49,666 bases of DNA from Symbiodinium natans (GCA_905221605.1 CAJNDS010000665.1:44890-94555); one strand, 5' to 3'. Shown: positions 1 to 9,195, numbered from the stretch's first letter. Translations and numbers: made by a program. Notes: generated by a model from the sequence alone, not told the origin.

Positions 1-222
1 ATCATCTGTGTCGTGACAGGGTTTGTGAGCGTAGGAACTCAGCTGGCCGCCTATGCGTACGAGAAAAGCCTGACTGGATCTCTGGCGTTCCTTGCGGCCA
101 CCATGCTGGTGGCCGCCTCCCTGCACTGCCTGGAGGGCAAAACACGCTGTAGCAGCTGCACGGGCATGGGAGAGCATCGGCTGCCTGTGGCGAATCACGC
201 TTGGGGGCCTGCTTCTGATTGA
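1..222 (+). CDS. Partial exon, membrane-protein-like, cut by window edge
   Basis: The frame is open from base 1 to the TGA at 220-222. It contains a hydrophobic stretch LAFLAATMLVAASL that looks like a membrane helix, preceded by a second mildly hydrophobic segment (IICVVTGFVSVG). After it the frame turns Cys/Gly-rich and is probably past the true splice site. A possible acceptor GACAG|G lies at about 18-19. Codon third positions in bases 20-150 are mostly G or C, unlike the flanking DNA. The family is not recognised and the protein start lies outside the window. Confidence 0.4.
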   Translation: MICVVTGFVSVGTQLAAYAYEKSLTGSLAFLAATMLVAASLHCLEGKTRCSSCTGMGEHRLPVANHAWGPASD

Positions 223-274
223 GAACCTGAACTAGAGTAGGCAAGCTGTACCCTTGTTGGGGTATGACAATCCA

Positions 275-340
275 CGTATATATATATATATATATACACG
301 CATATATGTACACATATACACATATATATATATACATATA
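275..340. repeat. TA/TACA microsatellite
   Basis: Alternating TA with interspersed CA/CG dinucleotides. The Tyr/Ile-rich open frames across it are translations of the microsatellite. Confidence 0.9.
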
Positions 341-498
341 CGTCCAAAAGGTTACCCTTTCCTTCCCGGAGATATTGAGAACTTTTCAGGATGGTTCCGT
401 TGAACCATTTTTCTGCGCCTGGCCCTGCGGGGTCTTGGAGCATGAAGTCGACGGCAAAGCCGGGCTCAGATTTCAGAGTTGTAGTGGGGAGCTAGGTA

Positions 499-580
499 GG
501 CCCCTTGGGATATTGTACATTTTCCCTGATTGATGGGCTTAAGAGGATCATCTTCGGGAATATTTTTCAGAGGGTTTTGA
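499..580 (+). repeat. Dispersed repeat, copy 1 of 3
   Basis: Begins AGGCCCCTTGGGATATT, then a TTCCCT block, then TTAAGAGGATCAT and TTCGGG. The same order of blocks recurs near 22,578-22,750, and its first part recurs near 25,612-25,650. No coding potential or terminal inverted repeat is evident. Confidence 0.65.
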
Positions 581-1189
581 GGGCCAGCCTAGGTGGGTGA
601 ATTGAGTTCAATTTTGGCTCCTGCGGAGCTCACATACGTCACTCTTTCTTCCGCGCTCTGTCGGCCCATAGATGGGAGTCAGCAGGTGCGGTGCTTGCTA
701 TGTGCAGCGTTTATAGAGGTGCGAGGGATTCATGTTGCGTGTTGCAAGATGCCAGAGCTTCTCGCAGATTCTCGCATGTCGGGAGGGAGCAACCCCAAAC
801 CTAAAACGTCGTAACACCTTCTAAAGCCCTAAAGCGTCCCCTAATGCGTCCACTAAAGCGTCCCCTAAAGCCACTAGCAGCTCCCTGTGTTCCCACGTGT
901 TGCAAGGTCCCTCGTCTATTCGTGGGGCGTCTGTCCAGAACCATCGTGTGCGCGAACGCGCGCTCGATAATGTTCTACCCTGGGTGGAGCCGTCGCTCAC
1001 CTCGTGAGTGAAGTACCTCCAGCCCATGGTGTTAGCAAGGCCACTCAACAGTTTTCCGGCGGAGTCATCACGCGCCACCTGCTTTGTGGCCTTGACTTTC
1101 AAGGACGTCGGGCAGAAGCCCCTGTTGTAGAATCCCCCTGGTCGGCTCAAGCAAAAACAGGCTTGAATCAAGCGCTCTAAGCCCCTCAA

Positions 1190-1296
1190 CCCTAAATTCT
1201 AAACCCTAAGCCACACACCCGCCCTAAACCCGCCCTAAACCCCTAAAACCTAAACCCTAAACCCTAAGCCCTAAGCCCTCAGCCCTAACCCCCAAC
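1190..1296 (-). repeat. Degenerate CCCTAAA array
   Basis: C-rich telomere-like repeats (CCCTAAA, CCCTAAG, CCCTCAG variants) directly upstream of a PPR-like exon. In the intron model this is the 3' end of the preceding intron. Confidence 0.9.
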
Positions 1297-1366
1297 ACTG
1301 CGTATCGCAAGGCGGCGGCGTGGGCGCCGGCCCTGCACCTGCTGGAGGTCCTGCGAGCCGAGAGGT
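1297..1366 (+). CDS. PPR-like exon (about 1312-1365)
   Basis: One frame reads AYRKAAAWAPALHLLEVLRA followed by ERF. The spacing W-x2-AL-x-LL-x3-RAE matches helix B of the dinoflagellate type of pentatricopeptide repeat. PPR proteins bind organelle RNA one base per 35-residue repeat. A candidate acceptor CGCAAG|G lies at 1311|1312 and the donor would be GAGAG|GTTTGGGG at about 1365. Third codon positions are almost all G or C. The block is flanked by a C-rich array upstream and a perfect TTTAGGG array downstream. It covers only half a repeat, so partner exons must supply the rest. Confidence 0.6.
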
Positions 1367-1383
1367 TTGGGGTTTACTGTTTC

Positions 1384-1725
1384 GTTTAGGGTTTAGGGTT
1401 TAGGGTTTAGGGTTTAGGGTTTAGGGTTTAGGGTTTAGGGTTTAGGGTTTAGGGTTTAGGGTTTAGGGTTTAGGGTTTAGGGTTTAGGGTTTAGGGTTTA
1501 GGGTTTAGGGTTTAGGGTTTAGGGTTTAGGGTTTAGGGTTTAGGGTTTAGGGTTTAGGGTTTAGGGTTTAGGGTTTAGGGTTTAGGGTTTAGGGTTTAGG
1601 GTTTAGGGTTTAGGGTTTAGGGTTTAGGGTTTAGGGTTTAGGGTTTAGGGTTTAGGGTTTAGGGTTTAGGGTTTAGGGTTTAGGGTTTAGGGTTTAGGGT
1701 TTAGGGTTTAGGGTTTAGTGTTATA
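1384..1725 (+). repeat. (TTTAGGG)n array, about 47 copies
   Basis: A nearly perfect plant/algal-type telomere heptamer array inside the sequence. It ends in degenerate copies to about 1790. It is interstitial, because unique DNA and exon-like blocks lie on both sides. Confidence 0.98.
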
Positions 1726-1849
1726 CGGGTTTACTGTTAGGGGTCTAGGGGTTAGGGGTTCAGGGGTCTATGGGTTAGGGCTTTCGTGTTTGGGGCTTTG
1801 ATGGGGCGCGAGATCCTTGTTCCCTGGGTTCTTGGAAGAAGTGACTCAT

Positions 1850-2000
1850 ACCTAAACCCCAAAACCCTGAACCAAAAACCTTAAACCCCAAACCCTAAAC
1901 CCTAAACCCCAAACCCCAAACCCCAAACCCCAAACCCCAAACCCCAAACCCCAAACCCCAAACCCTAAACCCTAAACCCTAAACCCGAAACCCGCAAGTC
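1850..2000 (-). repeat. C-rich telomere-like array with CCCCAAA core
   Basis: CCCTAAA copies surround a homogeneous run of CCCCAAA heptamers at about 1903-1970, a locally expanded sequence variant. Confidence 0.95.
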
Positions 2001-2007
2001 GTAGCAG

Positions 2008-2083
2008 GAGCTGCGCGAAGCGAACGTGGAGACGGAGGTCTCGGAATTCACCGCCGTGGTGTTGGAGCCTTGGCCCTTCAGAG
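2008..2083 (+). CDS. PPR-like exon
   Basis: After the acceptor GCAG|G at 2007|2008 the frame reads ELREANVETEVSEFTAVVLE then PWPFR, ending at the possible donor AGAG|GTGC. The order of residues (REANVE…V-x-x-F-x-A-V-V) resembles the end of one PPR repeat and helix A of the next. High G/C at third positions supports coding. The match is weaker than for the W-x2-AL exons, so this is a moderate call. Confidence 0.45.
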
Positions 2084-2300
2084 GTGCAACATCTTAAGTC
2101 TTAAGCCATGGAAATGAGTTTGGGGTTTAGGTTTTAGGCTTTAGGGTGTAGGGAAGCTATTTCCCAAGCAAAGGCCCAGCCCCAGGTGTAGGTGTGCTCT
2201 GTTAAACAGAACAAACCCCTCACACCCCATAAGCCCTGAAGCTTTCGACGACCTTTGAAGCCCCTGAAGGCCCACAAGAACTACCTAAACCCCCTACGAC

Positions 2301-2399
2301 TTGGGATGTTCCCCTTATACGAACAGTCCAGTATAGTAGTACAATAGGAGGTACTATAAGCCCTACTAAGGACTGCAAGTAGAAGGGGGAACATCCCAA
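2301..2399. mobile_element. Small foldback (MITE-like) element
   Basis: Imperfect terminal inverted repeats of about 29 bp: TTGGGATGTTCCCC…ACAGTCC on the left and its complement GGACTGC…GGGGAACATCCCAA on the right, with a centre of about 40 bp. A single related end (TTGGCATGTTCCCCC…ACAGTCC) occurs at 37,313-37,343. It has no coding capacity. A non-autonomous DNA transposon is the likeliest reading, but target-site duplications were not confirmed. Confidence 0.6.
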
Positions 2400-2732
2400 C
2401 CTACGACCCCAAACCCGAGAATCGAAGGCATGTGAGCGTTCCTCGCAATGGATCGTTGGTCTGGAGAAATTTCTGGAGATGGCCCGCCGACTGCGATTTA
2501 GGGTTCAAATTTTTGCTCAGCCTCATTCGGCGGTTGAGATTGCGGTTGTGGGTTGGGTTGAAGATGTTAAGGCTTAGGTTTCAGGCCCTAAGCCCTGAAC
2601 CCTAAACCCTAGGGTCTAAGCCCTACACCCCACACCCTATACCGCAGTGACACAAACAAGGGACAACAGGGGCGAGGGTGGGGGCCGGGTTCAGGCTTCA
2701 GGGCAATCCAACCACGGTGCTGTGACTGCTGG

Positions 2733-3203
2733 GTGAACGCAAACGGCGGTAAGGACCACCTCGCGCTGATACACGCGATACACTGCTCCGGCTGGCGGCA
2801 CTCTGACACACCTCGGTGCAAGAACGGGCCTCTCAGCGTGCCGGCGTATCTTCCCTTCACCGAACTGCGGCGTGGCCTTAGGCCGGCATATCGGGCTCGG
2901 CGTATCCCGCCCTTCAACGTGCCCCGTTACGGTGTGTCGGCATACTTCTTCGTGTGGCGTATGGGCGTAACTCGATTTTCCGACTCTTCGCGCCCGTCCG
3001 TTGACACTTTGGACATGGCCCATGGCAGCAGTCGTTATCCATTTCTTGAAGCCCTGATCCTCCGAACTTGTGTTGTGTTGATCCTCATTTTGGTCCTTCA
3101 CCCTTCATACTCGACACCACATTGCCAACGTGAGCTTAGTTTCGCGATATCATGGAGGTATGGCTACGAGCATAACGGAACTGCGAGCACCACTGAACGG
3201 TGA
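2733..3203 (+). CDS. 156-aa open frame, unknown, weakly supported
   Basis: It opens with ATG, stops at TGA, and sits between a C-rich array (to 2645) and a G-rich array (from 3215), the same bracket seen around exons. Near the C-terminus it has a strongly hydrophobic segment ALILRTCVVLILILVL. The middle contains short imperfect repeats built on GGCGTAT/GGCATA, which argue against a conserved protein. Overlapping minus-strand frames of 102 and 136 aa are also open. Function is not recognised. Confidence 0.22.
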   Translation: MNANGGKDHLALIHAIHCSGWRHSDTPRCKNGPLSVPAYLPFTELRRGLRPAYRARRIPPFNVPRYGVSAYFFVWRMGVTRFSDSSRPSVDTLDMAHGSSRYPFLEALILRTCVVLILILVLHPSYSTPHCQRELSFAISWRYGYEHNGTASTTER

Positions 3204-3279
3204 TGTTTGAAGGATGTCTGGGTTCAGGGTTCAGGGTTTTGGGTTTAGGGTTCAGGGTTTAGGGTTTGGGGTCCCCTCT

Positions 3280-3750
3280 CAAACTAGTTCCTTTGAAGCT
3301 GCTACTACTGATGTTGTTTCCTCGCACAGCCAAACCTCGAAAGGCCGCATATTGAGACTGGATCATCTCTTGTAGTGAATTCGGGCAGCAGGGATTCAGC
3401 AGTAATTGCAGATGCACCCAAGCTTGAGCCCAACCGCTGTCTAGTACATGCTAATTCTGCAATGAAGCATGTGTAGGACATGCCAAGAGCCAGGTCGTTT
3501 GCCCTTGGGGAATTTGCCTCCAAAAGCTGAAGTGCCCCAAGGTCCCGTGCGAAGTTCGCCGAAACCCCCCTCAGCCCGAAGCCCTGTGTCCCAAACCCCA
3601 GGAGCTTGAGGCTAAACGTATCAGCATGCGAGCCTGCTATGTAAGAAGCATATATGTGTGATGTATATATATATATATACACACAACAGAGAACGAATTC
3701 GCAACAAAGGGAGCAATCGGCAGCCCAGTTAGAACCTGAGAGGCCCTGAG
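3280..3750. other. Intron-interior-like stretch
   Basis: Unique sequence between G-rich (3215-3275) and C-rich (3755-4045) arrays, with a TA microsatellite at about 3663-3682. The minus-strand frame of 125 aa has no recognisable motif. Confidence 0.45.
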
Positions 3751-3754
3751 CACT

Positions 3755-4043
3755 AAACCTTTAAACCCTAAACCCTAAGCCCTGAACCCTGAACCCTGAA
3801 CCCTAAACCCTAAACCCTAAACCCTAAACCCTAAACCCTAAACCCTAAACCCTAACCCCAAACCCCAAACCCCAAACCCTAAACCCTAAACCCTAAACCC
3901 TAAACCCCTAAACCCTAAACCCTAAACCCTAAACCCTAAACCCTAAACCCTAAACCCTAAACCCTAAACCCTAAACCCTAAACCCTAAACCCTAAACCCT
4001 AAACCCTAAACCCTAAACCCTAAACCCTAAACCCTAAACCTAA
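3755..4043 (-). repeat. CCCTAAA array
   Basis: About 40 heptamers, mostly perfect, with short CCCTGAA and CCCCAAA variant runs near the upstream end. It ends 11 bp before an exon acceptor. Confidence 0.97.
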
Positions 4044-4054
4044 TGAATCCCAAG

Positions 4055-4109
4055 GAGTCGCAGCTGCGCCCCGACCTCCGCGCCCACACCGCCGCGCTGC
4101 AGCGCCATG
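4055..4109 (+). CDS. PPR-like exon
   Basis: After CCAAG|G at 4054|4055 the frame reads ESQLRPDLRAHTAALQRH and ends at ATG|GTTTGG. The series Q-L-R-P-D-L-x-A-x-T-A-A-L is the typical junction between PPR repeats, ending in the start of helix A (compare the common L-x-P-D-V-x-x-Y-x-A-A-I). Almost every third position is G or C. C-rich repeats precede it and G-rich repeats follow immediately, and the G-rich repeat itself provides the GT donor. Confidence 0.6.
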
Positions 4110-4114
4110 GTTTG

Positions 4115-4245
4115 GGGTGTGTTGTTAGGGTTTAGGGTTTGGGGTTTAGGGTTTGGGGTTTAGGGTTTGGGGTTTAGGGTTTGGGGTTTAGGGTTTGGGG
4201 TTTAGGGTTTGGGGTTTAGGGTTTAGGGTTTGGGGTTTGGGGGTG
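4115..4245 (+). repeat. Mixed TTTAGGG/TTTGGGG array
   Basis: TTTAGGG and TTTGGGG alternate regularly, giving a 14-bp higher-order unit. It starts within a few bases of the exon end. Confidence 0.95.
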
Positions 4246-4884
4246 TAGGGCTTGCTGTGATAGGGCGTAGATGCTGTGCAGGTTAGGCTTTGGAACAAGC
4301 TCGAAAGCTTCGTGAGGCGCGAAGAGCAGTTTGGCGTGATTGTGGAAGACCATCTAACACTTTTCTCCCACCCCACGGGCAAAGCCACCCAAACAGATTC
4401 CTTTTAGGGTTCAGGCCTAAACTCAAGGCAGTCCACTTCTAAAAACTTCTTCCGACGTTTCGTGTCAGTGAGTCAGGGGGTTGTAAGAGGGTTCGTGGGT
4501 CCGAGAGCCACCCTGTCTCAGGGAAGGGGGTGTCGGGGGGGTTGCCAGGGTCAAGTCTGGGCTTGAAGCACCAAAAACGTGTAATTTTTGAGCACCCCTT
4601 GAGCAACCTGCGGTGAGGGACCGCCCTGGCAGAGGGCCTTGGAAGCAATGCCAGCCACGTTCTGGATCAAGGGGGGCGGTTTAGGGGTAATTCCTTGACA
4701 TCGAACCCATGGTGGTGCTACCGACCGGCTTGCGCCGTTTGGGGTTTGGGGTTTAGGGTTTGGGGTTTAGGTTTGGGGCTTGGGGTTTGGGGTTTAGGGT
4801 TTGGGGTTTGGGGTTTAGGGTTTAGGATGTTTGCTGACAAACTTGGCAAGCAGATGTAGTAGCTTATTCGACTTCCTGATTATG
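4246..4884. other. Intron-interior-like stretch with a second G-rich array
   Basis: Mostly unique sequence. A TTTAGGG/TTTGGGG array lies at 4735-4825. No coding block with a convincing frame was found. Small minus-strand frames of 66 and 69 aa have no motif. Confidence 0.45.
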
Positions 4885-5175
4885 TGAACCCTAAACCCTA
4901 AACCCTAAACCCTGAACCCTGAACCCTGAACCCTAAACCCTAAACCCTAAACCCTAAACCCTAAACCCTAAACCCTAAACCCTAAACCCTAAACCCTAAA
5001 CCCTAAACCCTAAACCCTAAACCCTAAACCCTAAACCCTAAACCCTAAACCCTAAACCCTAAACCCTAAACCCTAAACCCTAAACCCTAAACCCTAAACC
5101 CTAAACCCTAAACCCCAAACCCTAAACCCTAGACCCGAAACGCTAAACACCCTAAACCCTAAACCCGAAAACCTA
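4885..5175 (-). repeat. CCCTAAA array
   Basis: About 40 heptamers, with CCCTGAA variants at the upstream end exactly as in the array at 3755-4043. The shared order of variants suggests common origin or conversion. Confidence 0.97.
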
Positions 5176-5197
5176 ACTTTGCAAGCTCCCTTTGAAG

Positions 5198-5277
5198 GTG
5201 TGCTCGGAGTTGGCCCAGAGCTTTGGCGGCCCTGGGCGAGCTGGCGGGGCGGCAGATGGCGCCTCATCCGGCTACCC
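5198..5277 (+). CDS. PPR-like exon
   Basis: From the acceptor GAAG|G at 5197|5198 one frame reads CARSWPRALAALGELAGRQM then AP. The spacing C-x3-W-P-R-A-L-x-x-L-G-E-x-x-x-R is very close to the dinoflagellate PPR consensus (A-C…W-x-R-A-L-x-L-L-x-E-M). The exon probably ends in the T-rich sequence after 5275. It is bracketed by the CCCTAAA array upstream and degenerate TTTAGGG repeats from about 5363. Confidence 0.6.
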
Positions 5278-5359
5278 TTTTTTCTATTCTTTGTTTTTTC
5301 ATTTCTTTTTTGTTTTTTGGTTGTATCTGTGTTTTATAAGGGTTTGGGATTTAAGAAAT

Positions 5360-5935
5360 TCAGGGTTTAGTGTTAGGGGTTAAGGGTTTAGGGTTTGGGG
5401 GTTTAGGGGTGTAGGGGTTTAGTTAGGGTTTAGTGAGCTTGGGGAGTAGTGCAAGCGAATCCAGGAATCAGGGTTAGTAGGGTTGGGTTAGGGGTCAGGG
5501 GCAGGGAAGTAGGAGCAACGACCCCAAATCCTGTAGGGTTTAGGGTTATAAGCCCTGAGCCCTGAACCCTAACTGCTCAAGGATCCAAGGTTGTACCCCC
5601 AAGTTTGGACACCCCAAAGGGTGCCTTTACGATGCCCCCTACAAACCCAAAACCCGAAACCCTCAACCCCTCAAACCTAAACCCTAAACCCGAAACCCCT
5701 TGAACCCTATCTTGCTCAAACGGTCCCCAAAGTCCGGGGCGCAACCGCAAAGGGTCCAAGGCAAAATCGCTTTGAGCCGGGGGTTTGATGTTTAGGGTTT
5801 AGGGTTTATGGTTTAGGGTTTAGGGCTTGGCATAGCAAAGCCCCACGGGCCGGCCCTTAGACCCAGTTCAAGCTCCGACCCTAAACCATAGGAACCCTGA
5901 GGCCCTAAGCCCCTCAGCCCCTAAGGTCGGAGGGT
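5360..5935. other. Mixed degenerate telomere-like repeats of both orientations
   Basis: G-rich repeats (5363-5450, 5480-5550, 5785-5828) alternate with C-rich ones (5553-5575, 5643-5705, 5870-5925). The intervening sequence is short and no coding block could be supported. Confidence 0.5.
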
Positions 5936-6322
5936 TTAGGGTTTAGGTTTAGGGTTTAGGGTTTTAGGGTTTTAGGGTTTTAGGGTTTTAGGGTTTTAGG
6001 GTTTTAGGGTTTTAGGGTTTTAGGGTTTTAGGGTTTTAGGGTTTTAGGGTTTTAGGGTTTTAGGGTTTTAGGGTTTTAGTGTTTTAGGGTTTTAGGGTTT
6101 TAGGGTTTTAGTGTTTTAGGGTTTTAGGGTTTTAGGGTTTTAGGGTTTTAGGGTTTTAGGGTTTTAGGGTTTTAGGGTTTTAGGGTTTTAGGGTTTTAGG
6201 GTTTTAGGGTTTTAGGGTTTTAGGGTTTTAGGGTTTTAGGGTTTTAGGGTTTTAGAGTTTTAGGGGTTTAGGGGTTTAGGGTTTTTAGGGTTTTTAGGGT
6301 TTTTAGGGTTTAGGGTTTAGGG
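5936..6322 (+). repeat. (TTTTAGGG)n octamer array
   Basis: About 40 copies of an octamer identical to the Chlamydomonas-type telomere repeat, with two TTTTAGTG variant copies. It is bounded by heptamer copies, so the octamer arose by local expansion of one variant. Confidence 0.97.
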
Positions 6323-6325
6323 TAG

Positions 6326-6372
6326 TATGGTCCTGCCCTTATGGGGATCCGAAGTATGGGCCCTTAGTATAT
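6326..6372 (+). repeat. Dispersed repeat with GGATCCGAAGTATGGGCCC
   Basis: Contains AGTATGGTCC then GGATCCGAAGTATGGGCCC and CTTAGTAT. Related arrangements are at about 22,100-22,180 and 33,000-33,075. Inverted AGTATGG/CCATACT pairs suggest a small foldback family. Confidence 0.55.
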
Positions 6373-6514
6373 TATACACGGGTTATGATGTGTATATATA
6401 TATATATAAGCTGGATTCTTACCCCGAGCAAACTGGAGGCCTACTTTTCGGGATTTTGGAGATGCAAAGCAAAAGGAGTGATGCGCACATCTGCGACACG
6501 TTAACCCCAAAACC

Positions 6515-6755
6515 ACACCCTAAACCCTAAACCCTAAACCCTAAACCCTAAACCCTAAACCCTAAACCCTAAACCTAAATCCCTAAACCCTAAACCCTAA
6601 ACCCTAAACCCTAAACCCTAAACCCTAAACCCTAAACCCTAAACCCTAAACCCTAAACCCTAAACCCTAAGCCCTAAGCCCTAAGCCCTAAACCCTAAAC
6701 CCTAAGCCCTAAACCCTAAACCCTAAATCTTAAACCCTAAACCCTGAACCCTAAC
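6515..6755 (-). repeat. CCCTAAA array
   Basis: About 33 heptamers with a short CCCTAAG run near 6668-6710. Confidence 0.97.
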
Positions 6756-6845
6756 AGAAGGCAAAGGACGGAGGGGGCGAACGAGAGAAGAGGGGTCTAA
6801 CAAATGCCCGCCAGCAGCAGCCCCCCTTTGCCTTTTGTTAGGGTT
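6748..6845. repeat. Short block bracketed by an exact extension of the telomere inverted repeat
   Basis: The C-rich array continues as AACAGAAGGCAAAGG and the following G-rich array is preceded by CCTTTGCCTTTTGTT, its complement with one mismatch. The two arrays plus about 15 bp of unique sequence therefore form one inverted repeat around a loop of about 60 bp. A frame through the block reads KAKDGGGEREKRGLTNARQQ, which could be coding, but no PPR signature is clear. Confidence 0.55.
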
Positions 6846-6976
6846 TAGGGTTTGGGGTTTAGGGTTTAGGGTTTGGGTTTTCTTGGTTTTAGGGGGTTTA
6901 GGGCCCTTGTTCTGGTGTGTGCAACCCGAACCTTGAAGTACGCAACCCTGAGCCTTGAAGCCGGAACCCAAAGCAG

Positions 6977-7066
6977 GAGCCCGACAGCCACTGCCACGTG
7001 TTGCTGCTCTCCAGCCTGGCGCCAAACGACTGGGAGCTGGGCTTTTCGGCGCTGGAGGCACGGCGG
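6977..7066 (+). CDS. PPR-like exon
   Basis: After AGCAG|G at 6976|6977 the frame reads EPDSHCHVLLLSSLAPNDWE then LGFSALEA. This fits a whole PPR core: the E-P-D loop, helix A (x-L-L-x-S-L) and helix B (W-E-x-x-x-x-A-L-E). G or C fills nearly all third positions. It is followed by a G-run (7063-7081) and preceded by degenerate C-rich repeats. It is among the best-supported exons in the window. Confidence 0.6.
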
Positions 7067-7199
7067 GGGGGAGGGGGGGGGATGGGAAAAGGATCTCCCG
7101 TTAAGCTTGGGGGATCCTCGAAAGCCATAGTTCAGGAGATCCAGAGGCTATCACGTGCCTTTGTAGTTATACTAGAAGAACCCCCCCCAAACCCTATTC

Positions 7200-8270
7200 A
7201 CTAAGGCCCCTAGGATGGTGGGGCGAGGCGAAGAAGTCAAGACCCTAAAGCCCTCAAACCTAAACATCATCGAAGCCCGCATTGAAACATGAATCCTCGA
7301 GACTGTAAAACCCTCGACACCCTGTTCATATGCATACGTAGATAGATGTACTGATGTACTATGTAATTACATAGGTTTTGTACTATGTTATTACATATAT
7401 GTATATTCTTGTAATCCTAAAATATGTTATAATATCTTACAAAAACATTCGAATACACTTTAGTATAAAGTATCCCTTAATCTTATTCCGTTATATGTAC
7501 TCTCACCCTGAAGAGGGGGCCCTTACATCTTAAAAACAGATCCTATTCCCTCATTCCTTTCACTAAGCCCTAAAGGGTGGGATCCCGAAATCTTCATCCC
7601 CATCTTATTCCCTGACTATTTTTCCCTAAGTGCTATTCCCTAAGCCCCAAAGAGGGGTGCGTAAACCTTGAAGAGGAGAGCCCCTAGGAGAGCCCCAGAT
7701 CCTAAAGATGCACGTCTGCAAGCCTAAACCCTAAACTTCTCTAAGCCTGAAACTAAAGCCTAAATCCGAAAGCAAAAATGACTTTGATTGCCTCATTCGT
7801 TTCTCTAAATCTTAAAGGGCGGGACCCCTCAATCTTATTCCCTTATACTTTCTCTCAAATCCTAATCCCCCCTTAAAGACATGTCCTATTCCTAAATCCT
7901 TTTCGCTAAGATTCAAAATTATTTTACTTCGAACATCCCCACCCTCTCTTGGCAGAGATACTCTGGGGTTGGGCGCTCCAGCAACACTCTGGGGCTGGGC
8001 ACTCTGGGGACAATCTGTATATCCCTCCAATTCTAAAGAAGAAGATTTATTGCCGCCCCGAATTACGAGAACACGAAGAATCCAACCAAAATTAAAGATA
8101 AAAGAGAGGTTCATCCGAATACCTAAACCCTACTTCTAAAACTCAAATTTTTTATTCTATAAATTGAATCTTATTCATATAATGCAGGGATGAAGGGAAG
8201 AATTATGTTATATAATTATATAAGAGAAGATAATTTTATATCAACATATTTATGAATTTATTCATAAGGG
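7200..8270. other. AT-rich intron-like stretch with degenerate repeats
   Basis: This is the most AT-rich part of the left half. At about 7,480-7,905 there are loose repeats built on CTTATTCCCT and CTAAAGGG-x-GGGA-x-CCC. Around 8,150-8,270 the sequence is TATA-like and partly self-complementary. The 100-aa minus-strand frame has no motif, and no exon with splice context was found. Confidence 0.5.
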
Positions 8271-8465
8271 AGACTCTGGGGTTGGGCACTTCAGGGAGAC
8301 TTTGGGGCTGGGCACTCACTGTGGGGTTGGGCACTCTAGGGAGACTCTGGGGTTGAACCTCTGGGGTTGGGCACTCCAGGGAGACTCTGGGTTGGGCAGG
8401 GGTAAGAGACTCTGGGGCTGGAGTTTTCCGGGGTCAGGCACTCCAGGGACACTTTGGGATTCCAG
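7955..8465 (+). repeat. Minisatellite of about 26 bp in two clusters
   Basis: Units of the form GACTCTGGGGTTGGGCACT then CCAGGGA occur at about 7,957-8,012 and again at 8,270-8,460 (six or more imperfect copies). The 122-aa plus frame and 84-aa minus frame there are translations of this repeat. Confidence 0.85.
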
Positions 8466-8553
8466 GGATGAGCGAGGAGTGGGCGAGGAGAAGAGTTCCG
8501 GGCGAGGAGAAGAGTTGAGTTTAAGATCTAACAACCCCACACCGAGGGTGGGG

Positions 8554-8739
8554 AACAAGATGAAACGCATTCAAATGCATTCAAAACGCATTCAACTTGA
8601 ATGCGTTTTGGATTCAAGGTTCAAGATTCAAGATGCCCGGGCAAATTCTCCCGGGCACCTTGAAGCTTGAATCTTGACTCCAAAAGTGCATTCAAGCTGA
8701 ATGCGTTTTGAATGCATTTTGAATGCGTTTCATCTTGTT
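8554..8739. repeat. Long hairpin of about 186 bp
   Basis: The left arm AACAAGATGAAACGCATTC… is complementary to the right arm …GAATGCGTTTCATCTTGTT. The complementarity continues inward through TTTTGG-x-TTCAAG and GCCCGGG to a loop of about 8 bases near 8,646. Nearly the whole segment pairs with itself with few mismatches. It could be a young foldback element or an RNA hairpin source. Confidence 0.85.
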
Positions 8740-8924
8740 TCATTTTGTTCCGGAGCGAAACGTACGTGCTTGTGTATGCTAAACAAAGTATGTTTCGGGC
8801 TCGTCTGCTTGTTTACGTACTACAGAGCTTGACGCACTCACCCGATCCCAATAACCCACGCCTTTCTGCAGAAGCTGAGATTCTGGAAAAAGGCGTGGGT
8901 ACATGCGGGGGGGTTACCGCAATG

Positions 8925-8926
8925 AC

Positions 8927-8962
<36 letters not shown>

Positions 8963-9036
8963 AGACGTGTATGTAGACTTGATTTTACTAGAACTACGTA
9001 TGTGTCTGTATATATTTAAATATATATATATATATG
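8925..9036. repeat. TA/GT microsatellites
   Basis: (TA)n followed by (GT)n at 8,927-8,962, and TA-rich sequence at 9,008-9,036. Confidence 0.9.
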
Positions 9037-9091
9037 TACATGTACGTATCTTCAAAAGCCCACGGATCGGCAGCATGTCGGCCCTGTGTCG

Positions 9092-9152
9092 AAGACCATG
9101 CCAAGCGTCGACTCCCGGCAGCTCGCCTCGCTCGCGCGCGCCGGCTCCGCGG
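9092..9152 (+). CDS. Exon-like block
   Basis: High-GC block ending at GCG|GTTTGG and followed by a TTTGGGG array at 9196-9270. One frame reads VDSRQLASLARAGSAVW. The L-A-x-L-A-R-A-G-S series is compatible with a PPR helix but is not diagnostic. No C-rich array lies upstream. The start is uncertain. Confidence 0.3.
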
Positions 9153-9195
9153 TTTGGACGAGGCCTCCGGGCTTTGGGGCTTGAGGGCTTAGGGT

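Larger units (their letters stand above)
223..1190. other. Intron-like or intergenic stretch, no supported gene
   Basis: This stretch holds a TA/TACA microsatellite (about 275-340), a copy of a dispersed repeat (about 499-580), and a short 12-bp tandem of the form CTAAAGCGTCCC, about four copies, near 822-872. The open frames here (73 and 122 aa) show no domain or codon bias that I can defend. Confidence 0.5.

Noticed and set aside
1128-1150. Dinoflagellate spliced-leader remnant (GGCTCAAG)
   Set aside because: Only CGGCTCAAG matches the 3' end of the leader. The upstream leader bases do not match in order or spacing.
1384-1725. Chromosome end (true telomere)
   Set aside because: The array is internal, has unique DNA on both sides, and is one of dozens in both orientations.
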